Assembly (NCBI RefSeq): GCF_014697075.1
Contig: NZ_JACJRE010000016.1
Coordinates: forward strand, 62,001 to 126,000
DNA from: Tolypothrix sp. FACHB-123
GTDB taxonomy: Bacteria; Cyanobacteriota; Cyanobacteriia; Cyanobacteriales; Nostocaceae
Length of the DNA stretch: 64,000 nucleotides
Direction: 5' to 3'
In this document: positions 45,587 to 55,300 of the stretch, piece after piece
Layout: every line of letters starts with the position of its first letter
Numbering within the stretch: the stretch's first letter is position 1
The notes under the pieces: generated by a model
Database searches by the model: none
Told to the model about the DNA's origin: nothing
The model's input: only the letters and a program-made list of their open reading frames with translations
Position numbers and translations under genes: made by a program

Positions 45587-46675
45587 TTAATGTAACGGAG
45601 AGTAAATATCTTCAGAACGAGGATTGAGGTAAGGACGCTGTACATCTACTAAATGTCTGTTAAAGTGACGGTTAATGGCGTACATTCTTTCGTCCAAAGC
45701 ATTCTTACCATTTTGCCAAGCTTCGAGTAAACCATTAGCAACAATTTGACAACGGTTCATTCCAAAACTTTCTTGTGCAGCAAACTTTTTAATTGGTTCT
45801 TCAGCTAAACCCAATCCTGGTGCTAAATATTTGGTAAACAAGGGAATTTCGGGGTTGAAATGAGATTCATGTTCTGTATAAACAGTTTGCAAAACTTCAC
45901 GAATCGCGCAATAGTTGTGAGGTTCAAAATAAAGTATCCCAGAATCGTAGCGTTCGTATGCTGAGGGATTGTAGGGAACTTGGAAACTAAAGGGAATACC
46001 AGCTTCGTTGAGTTCCATTGTCAGACTATCCATAAGCGCGATCGCACCAAATGGTGTGATATTAAAATAGATTCGTCCTGTACCTAAATCTGCATCTGGA
46101 TTATCTTGTTTTTGTTGTCCAAAATTACTCACTGCTAAATAACAGCCGTTTTGAATGCGATTTTTGGGCATCCATATTGCTACTAAATCGCCAGGTTTAG
46201 CTTTGCGAGATTGGGGTTTAAGATGACAATCTGGCTCAATATATAAAGTTAAACCACCTTTAATTACCGCAATACTACCATCAGGTTCTTGACGCAATAC
46301 TTCCCAATTCGGATCAAAATAACCAGTACCGTGATTGCAATTGTGTAGGCGTTCGTAAAATTCCCCATCAATTCCTAAAGCGGAACTATTTTCTAAATTT
46401 TGGTGTGGTAAATTCTGTGTCGCATCACCATTAACTGCCAAAATATTTTGCAGATATCCGTTGTAATAGATACCATACAGAAAATTCCGCAATAACAAAG
46501 TTAAATACTTGTGCTGCAAATCTGGCGAATTTTGCTGAAATCTGTCTGCTACTTTGGCTGGTAAAGCAAAAGGCTGATAATTGGGGTGATGAATCGAAAA
46601 ATTAGATTCAATTTGAATATTGCTAGCAATATCAAACAGCGAAGTCAGTGGTTGATCGACAGAAGAATATACCAT
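45587..46675 (-). CDS. HopA1-family protein (putative phospho-lyase)
   Basis: A 362-aa protein I assign to the HopA1 family, named after a Pseudomonas type III effector. Supporting segments are FLYGIYYNGYL, GTGYFDPNWEVLRQE, IYFNITPFGAIALMDSLT, FQVPYNPSAYERYDSGILYF in parts, and the late PLFTKYLAPGLGLAEEP. In thioviridamide-type and class V lanthipeptide pathways, HopA1-like proteins (TvaD, LxmY) work with APH-fold kinases (TvaC, LxmK) to dehydrate Ser/Thr in peptides. The gene just upstream on the same strand is such a kinase, so a lyase role is a reasonable inference. No secretion signal, no type III genes. GAGG lies about ten bases before the ATG. Confidence 0.8.
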   Translation of the reverse strand: MVYSSVDQPLTSLFDIASNIQIESNFSIHHPNYQPFALPAKVADRFQQNSPDLQHKYLTLLLRNFLYGIYYNGYLQNILAVNGDATQNLPHQNLENSSALGIDGEFYERLHNCNHGTGYFDPNWEVLRQEPDGSIAVIKGGLTLYIEPDCHLKPQSRKAKPGDLVAIWMPKNRIQNGCYLAVSNFGQQKQDNPDADLGTGRIYFNITPFGAIALMDSLTMELNEAGIPFSFQVPYNPSAYERYDSGILYFEPHNYCAIREVLQTVYTEHESHFNPEIPLFTKYLAPGLGLAEEPIKKFAAQESFGMNRCQIVANGLLEAWQNGKNALDERMYAINRHFNRHLVDVQRPYLNPRSEDIYSPLH

Positions 46676-46714
46676 TGAATTAAAACCTCAAAATTCAGAA
46701 GGGGGAATGTTTAC

Positions 46715-46747
46715 CAATTCGTAATTCGTAATTCGTAATTCTGAATT
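46715..46747. repeat. STRR heptamer array, AATTCGT
   Basis: Four ATTCGTA-type heptamers in the 217-bp gap between the kinase and HopA1-like genes. No ORF for a peptide is seen in that gap. Confidence 0.85.
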
Positions 46748-46892
46748 GGTATGCAACAACCAACATATAGTCAATAGCGGACTTCCCTGATACCAACGTC
46801 AAGTAATAGAATATTCTGTGTGAGGAAATAGCATAAAAACTTCAAATGCAAAAGTTAATATTTTGCATGTTATATAGTTCGGCTAATATAGG

Positions 46893-48128
46893 TTAGCAAC
46901 CACGTAGGCGGGTTTTTTCGTAATAAAGGCGAACTAATTGCTTCTCGCGTTCTGGCTGAGTAACTTTCTCGACTTTCACCACAGGTTGTACTATTTCTGC
47001 TGCGGAAATTCCGAAAACAGTTAGCACCCCTTTTTCTGGCATAGTTAAGAAATTTTTGGCAACTTGCAACACATAAATGTCGATATCATCAAAATCTTTA
47101 CGACATTTAATTTTGTCTTGAATTTGATGAATTAAGGCTAATCCAGCAAACTGAACTACGCGCAAAATAAAATCGCGACGATATTCTAAAATCATCGGGA
47201 AAGCATCAAGATAACTCCTGATTAAAGCCAAAATTGAAGGTTGCAAAATCTCTAAAGGTGTTACCGCCAGATGCAGAGATTCTTCTAATGTTAAAGAGGA
47301 ATCTACTACCAAACTTGAAAGCCAAATTTGTAAATAACTGGCGATGATACTACCTAAATCAAAGGCGGGATCTCCCCATGAGCAAGCTTCCCAATCAATT
47401 AATCTTACCAAGCAATTATCAAGCTGCTGCCAGCGTGAATGCACCAAAATATTGGTTAAGTTCAAATCGTTATGAGTGAGACAGCAAGGATTCCATTCAT
47501 AAGCTAAGTCTGCAATTGCCGATTCTAAGCTTTCGTAACGCTGACATAAAGTATAAAACTTTAATGCTTCACTGGGAATTCTGCCAAAAATCTCCGGTGT
47601 AATCGATTCGATACCTTGGGCGGGATTATAGAAATGATAGCGAAATTGTCCTTGGGGTGCAGTCGCCATAAAATCGCGGTACTCTCGACGGTTGAAAGTC
47701 GCACGATGTAGCGCTGCTAAAGTCGTACCAATAGCTTGAGCAATTTCCTCTGGGAAGATATCGGTTGTTTGGTAAAAATTCCCTAGTTCTTGATAATCGC
47801 TTAAGTAGTTGCGGACAAGGATAGAATTATCCTCATCAAAATGTACTACTAAAGATGCGATCGCAGAAATATTACCAATCACCGGAAACTGTTGTAGCAA
47901 TTGGTGAAACAACCATTCATTAAAGAATTCATGGGTTGTTTCTGCTTGATTTTGCTGACGTTCTTGTTTAACTAGTAGTTTGCTATTACCTACCAGATTA
48001 ACTAATAAATTGAAATTTTTACTACCATCTGGTAACTCAGATTCGTTTGCTGTTCCATCTTCTGAGCTACACAGACCTGCATCTTGCAGATACTGGATAA
48101 CGTTTTGAGAAGACAGTGTTAATACCAT
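46893..48128 (-). CDS. APH-fold phosphotransferase paired with HopA1
   Basis: A 411-aa aminoglycoside/choline-kinase-like enzyme. The catalytic loop is LTHNDLNLTNIL (HxDxxxxN, near residue 218) and the metal-binding DFG equivalent is LIDWEACSWGDPAFDLG near residue 243, so it should be an active kinase. An N-lobe lysine candidate is in KLLVKQE. The C-terminal 45 residues after the helical core are charged and unique. Resistance to aminoglycosides is unlikely; the consistent partner is the HopA1-like protein downstream, suggesting phosphorylation of Ser/Thr in a peptide or protein. Substrate unknown. Confidence 0.85.
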   Translation of the reverse strand: MVLTLSSQNVIQYLQDAGLCSSEDGTANESELPDGSKNFNLLVNLVGNSKLLVKQERQQNQAETTHEFFNEWLFHQLLQQFPVIGNISAIASLVVHFDEDNSILVRNYLSDYQELGNFYQTTDIFPEEIAQAIGTTLAALHRATFNRREYRDFMATAPQGQFRYHFYNPAQGIESITPEIFGRIPSEALKFYTLCQRYESLESAIADLAYEWNPCCLTHNDLNLTNILVHSRWQQLDNCLVRLIDWEACSWGDPAFDLGSIIASYLQIWLSSLVVDSSLTLEESLHLAVTPLEILQPSILALIRSYLDAFPMILEYRRDFILRVVQFAGLALIHQIQDKIKCRKDFDDIDIYVLQVAKNFLTMPEKGVLTVFGISAAEIVQPVVKVEKVTQPEREKQLVRLYYEKTRLRGC

Positions 48129-49223
48129 GTATGATTATTTCCTACTACGTAAAATTGCTGACAAACTCACCTATTTTAGGATTAACCTAGCTCTAGGAGT
48201 TTTCGGTAGATAGCAACTATATGTATGAATATCAATAACTATTCGTACAATCTATTAATATCCGATGTCTCCTAGCAAAACCTGCCAAAATGCCAATATA
48301 TCCTTTACTGTTCCTTTACAAATTTATGGGTTTGATTGTTCAATCTTTACAGTTTTCTGTCTAGTTACGTAGGTATATATTAACGATTGCGGCTGTGTCT
48401 TTTGTTCTAGAACTATTTCTAGCCTATGAAATCTGCAAATCAAATCCATGATTTTATTCATACCGCAATTTTGTGCTAACCAAGTTCGTACTAGCTCAGT
48501 TTGTCAGTGCTAAACCCTGGTGTAATTGCAAACTATGTCAGTTGCCAGTTGTTAGTTATTTGGGAATTTAATTAAGTAAAAAGGCTGATAGCGCACAATA
48601 AATTTACAAAAAATATTGTCGTTTCTACCTTCTACCATGTTGTTACCAATGAAAAAACTATTAACTGTGCAATAAGTAACTCAGAAAAGTCTATTAGTTG
48701 TTAATGTTATTCGATGCTAAAAATTCGCGTATCTAAATGATAGAAAAAATGTATATCGTATTACATTTATTCCTGGTTTAGCATCGCTCACAATTAGTCA
48801 GACTCCTCAACGCACAAAACATGAATTTCAGCATTCATATTTTTATTTAACAACTAAAAGCCAACTAAACCGGATGTTTTAGCTGAGTAGTTATGATTTT
48901 TTTATGGTTAAATTTTAATCATTCTTACTAGAATACACGGGAAGTTGTTGCTTTTGTAACTCATGGTTTAACCAGAGTATAAGTAATAAGCAAATATTCA
49001 CCGTGCAAATAGCCTGCTGCATTAGTCCTCGTATGTAAATAATTTCGTAGTCAGGACTTTATTCCTGTCTTTGACAAATCCCTCTACGATGAATCAGATC
49101 TATCATTGAATTATTTCTTAGCCAAGACTAATCAAAATTAATGATACATAAGAGTAAAAATACTACACAATTATCTCAAGAGCGTTAAGGGGTATAACCC
49201 TCTGTACAACAAAGGAGTTGGCA
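48129..49223. other. Long AT-rich divergent intergenic region
   Basis: A 1095-bp gap between the divergent kinase and response-regulator genes. No ORF above 60 codons. Small frames noted: 45 codons on the minus strand at 48324-48461 (begins MNKIMDLICRF, ends KIEQSNP) and 35 codons at 48915-49022 with a hydrophobic middle; neither has a good ribosome binding site. A GGGGTATAACCC near-palindrome lies at 49189-49200, just upstream of the regulator gene. Confidence 0.6.
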
Positions 49224-51500
49224 GTGAGAATCTTGCTCATCGAGGATGATGAGGTATTAAGAACTATTGTGTCGCAATCTTTAAATAAGCAACACTATGT
49301 TGTAGAGATTGCCAGCGACGGCGAAATGGGCTGGGAATATTCCCAAAGCGCCAGTTATGACTTAATTATGATGGATGTAGGGTTACCAAGATTAGATGGG
49401 ATTACTCTATGTCAAAAGCTGCGTTCTAGTGGCTGTGCAGCGCCAATTTTATTGATGACAGCAAAAGAGGCTACAAGCGATCGCATCCGTGGTTTAGATG
49501 CTGGTGCAGATGATTATCTCATTAAACCCTTCGATTTAGAAGAGTTACAAGCCAGAGTTAGGGCGTTGCTGCGTCGCGGTGAAGTCAGTCGCAACCCAGT
49601 ACTAGAAATTGCTTCCCTGCGTCTAAATCCGAGTGTTCATGAGGTGAGTTACAATGGCAAACTTTTGGACTTAACACCAAAAGAATACAGCCTGCTAGAG
49701 CTATTAATGCGCAACCCAACACGAGTATTTAGTCGGGGTAATATCATCGAACATCTTTGGAGTTTTGACGATCCACCCCAAGAAGAAACAGTTAAGTCTC
49801 ATATTAAATGGCTGCGCCAGAAACTCAAAGCTGTCGGTGCAGGTAACTGGATTGAAAATGTTTACGGGGTGGGTTATCGTCTCAATCCTCCCCCAGAAGA
49901 GACACCAAAAACGCCAATTGCAACAACCGATACTGCAAAAGCTGTCAACCAGCAGTTCCAAACAGCCATGACTGGTTTATGGAACAAGTATCAAGGATTA
50001 ATGATGCAACGACTGGAGGTAATTCAACAAGCTGCAACTGCGCTTAAAACAGCTAATTTAACATCAGAATTACGCCAATCTGCGGCACAGGCTGCACACA
50101 AATTAGCTGGTGTGTTGGGGATGTTTGAGTTGGAAAGTGGCACGCAACTCTCACGAGAGATTGAAAAAAATCTCAACCATGATGGCGAATTGTCTACATT
50201 GAAAATCCAGGAATTATTATCTTTAATTCAACAGTTAGAAAATTTATTAAATTTACATAGCAATAAATTTGTCGCTAATTCATCTTCAACCACTCGTTTA
50301 CTATTAATTGACCCAGATTTACAACTTTTTAGCCAATTACAACAATTAACATCTACAGGTGAATGGCAGCAAATAGGCACAATTCATGATGCGAAAGATT
50401 ATCTCAAAACGGCATCACCAGATTTAGTAATTTTAAATGTAGATGATGTAGGTACGCGAGAAGAAAGCCTCACTTTACTAGGAGAATTATCTAACCGCAC
50501 GCCATCAGTACCCGTTATTGTCTTAGCAAATGCTGATGGGATAGTAGATAGAGTCACAGTGGCGCGCGCTGGGGGAAGAGGATTTTTAGTTAAGCCAACT
50601 ACAGCCGAACAAATATGGAATATCGCTGCTAAAATTTTGCAGCAAACTATCAAAACTTCAGTCCATATTTTAGTAATAGATGATGACCCGATAATTCTCG
50701 CTGGTTTACGTTCTATACTTGAACCTTGGGGAATGCGGATGACAGGGTTAAGCGATCCATTACGCTTTTGGGATGTACTGCAATCAGTCACACCCGATTT
50801 AATCATTTTAGATGTGGAAATGCCCCAAATCAATGGTATAGAACTTTGTCAGGCGGTACGTACAGATCCTCGATGGCAGAATTTACCAATTTTATTTTTA
50901 ACTGCACACCGGGATATTGAAACTGTACAGCAAGTCTTTGCCGCAGGTGGTGATGATTATGTGGTGAAACCTGTAGTTGATGCCGAATTAATTACCCGGA
51001 TTTTACATCGCCTAGAACGCAATCGTTTATGGCAAACATTATCTTTTAAAGATGCATTAACAGGATTGAAAAATCAGCCCCAATCTAGTCGAGAATTACA
51101 ACAAATGCTGGAAAAGGCGCAGGTAAATCGCGAGTTAGTTTGTGTGGCGTTTCTTTGTGTGAGCGATTTAGCACAAATTAATATTAAGTATGGTCATGAA
51201 TTTGGTCATCAAGTATTACAAAGATGGAGCAGGATTTTACAGTCAGCTTTTCGGAGTGGGGAAATATTGGCTTATTGGGGTAATGGGGAATTTGCGATCG
51301 CGTTTTCTGGGTTAACAAAGTTGGAAGTATGCGATCGCTTAACGGAAATTTCGACAACCCTACGGCAACAAATCTTTACAGATGCTAATGGCGATCGCTT
51401 CCAAAGTCTCTGTAATTATGCTGTAGTTGAATATCCTCAAGATGGGTTTACTATCCAATCTTTGTATCAAACTGCTATAGAAAGGATAGTTAATTGTTGA
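49224..51500 (+). CDS. Response regulator: REC-wHTH-Hpt-REC-REC-GGDEF-like
   Basis: A 758-aa multi-domain phosphorelay protein. Order: receiver 1 (1-115, D51 in MMDVGLPRLDG), OmpR-type winged helix (125-222, ends YGVGYRLNP), Hpt (245-335, H292 in AAHKLAGVLG), receiver 2 (352-470), receiver 3 (485-605, LILDVEMPQINGIEL in context), and a GGDEF-like domain (615-758). Receiver 2 reads VILNVDDVG, so the acceptor Asp is Asn; the GGDEF motif is WGNGEF, so diguanylate cyclase activity is doubtful. I use the GTG at 49224, six bases after GGAG; the TTG at 49218 abuts that site. It precedes two hybrid kinases and is a likely relay hub. Confidence 0.9.
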   Translation: MRILLIEDDEVLRTIVSQSLNKQHYVVEIASDGEMGWEYSQSASYDLIMMDVGLPRLDGITLCQKLRSSGCAAPILLMTAKEATSDRIRGLDAGADDYLIKPFDLEELQARVRALLRRGEVSRNPVLEIASLRLNPSVHEVSYNGKLLDLTPKEYSLLELLMRNPTRVFSRGNIIEHLWSFDDPPQEETVKSHIKWLRQKLKAVGAGNWIENVYGVGYRLNPPPEETPKTPIATTDTAKAVNQQFQTAMTGLWNKYQGLMMQRLEVIQQAATALKTANLTSELRQSAAQAAHKLAGVLGMFELESGTQLSREIEKNLNHDGELSTLKIQELLSLIQQLENLLNLHSNKFVANSSSTTRLLLIDPDLQLFSQLQQLTSTGEWQQIGTIHDAKDYLKTASPDLVILNVDDVGTREESLTLLGELSNRTPSVPVIVLANADGIVDRVTVARAGGRGFLVKPTTAEQIWNIAAKILQQTIKTSVHILVIDDDPIILAGLRSILEPWGMRMTGLSDPLRFWDVLQSVTPDLIILDVEMPQINGIELCQAVRTDPRWQNLPILFLTAHRDIETVQQVFAAGGDDYVVKPVVDAELITRILHRLERNRLWQTLSFKDALTGLKNQPQSSRELQQMLEKAQVNRELVCVAFLCVSDLAQINIKYGHEFGHQVLQRWSRILQSAFRSGEILAYWGNGEFAIAFSGLTKLEVCDRLTEISTTLRQQIFTDANGDRFQSLCNYAVVEYPQDGFTIQSLYQTAIERIVNC

Positions 51501-51603
51501 CTGTTGACGGTTGACTGTTAATAAAGACAATTTAAACATAAAATGGCTGTAGTATTTATTGATATCTACAACATACATTTCAAGTAAATGAGGTACGCAG
51601 GTA

Positions 51604-51624
51604 GGGCATGGCACTGCCATGCCC
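51604..51624. repeat. Perfect palindrome between convergent genes
   Basis: GGGCATGGCA and TGCCATGCCC flank a single C, giving a 10-bp perfect hairpin between the regulator (plus) and DUF3592 (minus) genes. There is no T tract; it may act as a two-way transcription barrier or be a REP-like repeat. Confidence 0.7.
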
Positions 51625-51711
51625 TTAAAATTATATGTACCAAACCCTTACAGATTTATTGATTTACTTAGCAATAAATTTAAAATAGTGACAATGCCTT
51701 TTTCCAGATTT

Positions 51712-52230
51712 TTAGAAGTCTTTACCAAAACTATCATCATGGAAATGAGCGTCAAAATCAAAATTTACTTGCTGTTGTACAGGTAATTTAACTAAAAATA
51801 AAGCTCCACCAATTACCACAAAAATTGACCCGATGCCGGTAAATATAGCCGGAAATCCCCACAGTGTAAACCAAGAGTTCTCTCTAGCTGAATTGGGTTG
51901 TTGCGGATTGTATAATATGTTTATTGACTGACCGCGAGAATAACTCGGTGGATTAGTACCTGTAGTTGATTCAAATATCGTTTCTTCGCCAGAGGCTGGT
52001 GTAAATTTGATAACCGGGTAATAGGCGTATGATATATCACCATCACTATCTCTTGATGAACGTCTGACTACATCAATTACTGTTCCTTGTGTTTGTATGG
52101 ATGAGTTGACAAAAGAACGGGTATCTAGTCCATTGACGACACCTATAACAGTAAATAAGGTACCCATACCAGCCATAACGGAACCGATGAACTTAGTAAC
52201 TTTACTCATAGAATTTGTTGAAATTGTCAT
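51712..52230 (-). CDS. DUF3592 membrane protein
   Basis: A 172-aa protein with two transmembrane helices (about residues 14-35 and 125-148) enclosing a beta-rich DUF3592 domain: QTQGTVIDVVRRSSRDSDGD, YYPVIKFTPASGEE, and YNPQQPNSARENSW in order. The domain likely faces the periplasm or lumen. Function unknown. It lies between two signalling genes but on the opposite strand, so it is probably independent of them. Confidence 0.88.
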   Translation of the reverse strand: MTISTNSMSKVTKFIGSVMAGMGTLFTVIGVVNGLDTRSFVNSSIQTQGTVIDVVRRSSRDSDGDISYAYYPVIKFTPASGEETIFESTTGTNPPSYSRGQSINILYNPQQPNSARENSWFTLWGFPAIFTGIGSIFVVIGGALFLVKLPVQQQVNFDFDAHFHDDSFGKDF

Positions 52231-52308
52231 ATATTTACTGAACTACTGCATAATTTAGGGATAAATCGGGGAAAAGTAGGGGAGATTTCCAATAACCTTT
52301 ATTAAGAA

Positions 52309-55300
52309 ATGGCTATGAGTGGGGAAACAATAGAGGAAATCAATGAATTACAGGCGCTCCTCGGTAAAATGCAACTCACCCTTGGGGCGATCGCAGATGC
52401 TGTAGTTTGGGTAGGAGCAGAGCAAAAAGTACAATGGTGTAATGCCGCTTTTGCTAATTTGCTCAATCGCCCGAATAGCGACATCATTGGCTCTAGATTT
52501 AGCGATCTCATAGTCTTGCAAAAATCAGGAAAAGCTATAGCCTTAGAAGCATATCCCCATATCCGGTTACACGCAGGAGACTATGAAACTACAAACTATG
52601 AAGTGAAGCTAAAAAAACAAAGCTTTGTATGGCAAATTTCTGGTATTTGTGCCACATCAGAATCTGATTCTACCGCAGTCATAATTATTAGAGATATTAC
52701 CCAAAGTCAACGCACAGCAGCCGCTTTACAAGAAAGCGAAGCAAAATTTCGCTTGATGGTAGAAACTGCCAATGATTCTATAGGTTTGATTGATGCATCT
52801 GGAAAAATCTGCTACATATCCCCGAATATTGAAAATATGACGGGGTGGAATGCGGCAGAATTAACAGGACAATTCTTTCAACCTTTTATTCATCCCGATG
52901 ATGTAGATAAGTGTGTGCAAGCACTAAATAAAGCATTCACTATAGGCGAAAAGCAATCGGGAATTGAATACCGCTTTCGCAAAAAAGATGCTGGTTGGCA
53001 ATGGCAATTAGCTAATTTATCTACCTTAGAAGATGCTAATGGGAATTTATTTGTCGTTGGCGTCGGACGCGATATTACAGAACGTAAACGTACCGAAGCC
53101 GCATTAGCAGTAAGTGAATCCCAATATCGCGATTTAGTCGAAACCGCAAACTGTATTATTTTACGTTGGGATAGCGCCGCAAATATCAAATTTTTAAATG
53201 ATTACGGTCAAAGGTTTTTTGGTTTTGAATTAGATGAAATTATTGGACAGAATGTTGTCGGGACGATTGTGCCGGAAACAGAAACTTCTGGGCGCGATTT
53301 GCAGGAATTAATGATAGATATTTGCCAACATCCAGAAAATTATCTATTTAATGAAAATGAAAATATTTGTAAAAATGGGCAAAGGCGTTGGATCGTTTGG
53401 GCGAATAAACCAATTTTAGATGCAGAGGGTAATTTATTAGAAATTCTCTCTGTAGGAACCGATGCCACTGCGCGCAAACAAGCTCAAGCAGAATTAGAAT
53501 CTTCCCTATCACTTTTACAGGCGACTTTTGAATCAATTCATGATGGGATATTAGCGATTGATCACCAAGGTAATATTGTCAGTTACAACTCCGTATTTTT
53601 GGAGATGTGGTCAATTCCTCCACAGATTTTAGCAGAACCAGAACAAAGTAAACGTATCGCTCATCTTGCCAATCAATTAAAAGATCCGGCAGGATTTTTG
53701 CAAAAAGTTAAACAACTATATGCCACGCCCGAAGCTAATAGTTACGATTTATTAGAATTCAAAGATGGGAGAATATTTGAGCGCTATTCTTGTCCTCAAA
53801 AATTAGGCGACAATATTCTTGGTAGAGTTTGGACGTTTCGGGATATCACAGCCCCCAAACTCGCAGAAGAAGCACTTAAAGCCTCAGAAGCTAGACTTAA
53901 TGCCATTCTCAGCAGTGCCCTAGCTGCCATCTATCGTATCCGGGTTTATACTAGTAATAATTGGCATTTTGAATACTGTTCGGCTGGCAGTATTCAGCTT
54001 TGGGGATATTCCCCAGAAGAATTAATCGCCGATAAAAACCTTTTACTGTCGCGAATTGTCCCAGAAGACTTGGAAGTTGATATTACAGCAGGCTTTAATG
54101 CTATTTTTGCTGAACTTCCCTATGAAAGTGAATATCGCTACCTCCACCCTGATGGATGCTTGCGTTGGATTTCTTTTAGTTCTACTTCTGTAAGACATAC
54201 AGAGACAGATTCTTGGGTGGTGACGGTAATTGCTACAGATATTAGCAATCAGAAACGCACTGAAGCTGCTTTGCGAGAAAGTGAGGCGAAGTTCCGCAAT
54301 ATTGTGGAAAATGCTAATGAAATTATTTGCCTAGTTAACTCAGATCATATTATTTCCTATGCTTCTCCTAATGTATTAAATATTACTGGCTATACCCCAG
54401 CGGAGATGGAAGGAAAATCTTATGCATCATTTATCCATCCAGAAGACTTACCCAAGTGTGTAGCAGCAGTGCAACAGGTAATGGCTACAGGTGAGCGATT
54501 TTCCGATTTAGAACATCGATCGCTTTATAAAGATGGTAGTTGGCAATGGCAAACTGCTAACTTAGCGCTGATGCAAGATGCTCAAGGTAACTTGCAGATT
54601 ATTGGCACAGTTCACAATATTAACGAGCAAAAACTAGCTCAAGCCGCCTTACAAGCTTCCGAAGCCAGGCTAAACACAATTCTCAATAGTACCTTTGCTT
54701 CTATTGAGCGTTACCGCATTTATCCTAACCGGGACTGGGTAATAGAATACTGTTCTCCTGGATGTGAGAAGATTAGAGGCTACACTGCCGCAGAAATGAT
54801 GGCGAATAGTTATTTGGTTGCTTCCCGCATCTTACCAGAAGACTTAGAACCATCATTAGAACAAAGTTTTGCGGCAATTTTTGCCGAACGTCCCCATGAG
54901 GGCGAGTATCGCTATCGCCATCGCGATGGTAGCATCCGTTGGTTATATTACAGTCAAACCTCTGTCCGCGATGCAGCAACAGATTCCTGGCTGGTGACTT
55001 TGATTATTACTGATATCACACCCCGCAAACAAGCAGAAGAAGCACTGCGACTATCAGAAGCAAAATTACGGGCGCTTTACGAATCGCTTAGTGTTGCCAT
55101 TGTACTAGGTAACGAGCAGGGTATTTTTGATTTGAATCGAGCAGCAGAACAGTTATTTGGCTATTCCACAGCAGAACTTTTAGGTAAGCATGTTAGTTTA
55201 GTTTCCGCACCCTTACAACCAAATGGTAAAGATGCTTATAGCTTGGCTAATCAAAATATTGCCACAGCTTTTGAAACAGGTACTCATAGCTTTGAATGGG

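Noticed and set aside
45587-46675. Type III secretion effector
   Set aside because: No type III secretion genes or secretion signal; the family name comes from one pathogen effector, while the paired kinase suggests an enzymatic role.
46893-48128. Aminoglycoside resistance gene
   Set aside because: Only the kinase fold is shared; pairing with a HopA1-family gene in a core region argues against antibiotic resistance.
48790-48825. Yfr1-like small RNA because of ACTCCTCA
   Set aside because: The core differs (ACTCCTCAACGC rather than ACTCCTCACAC) and no flanking stem-loops or T tract were found.
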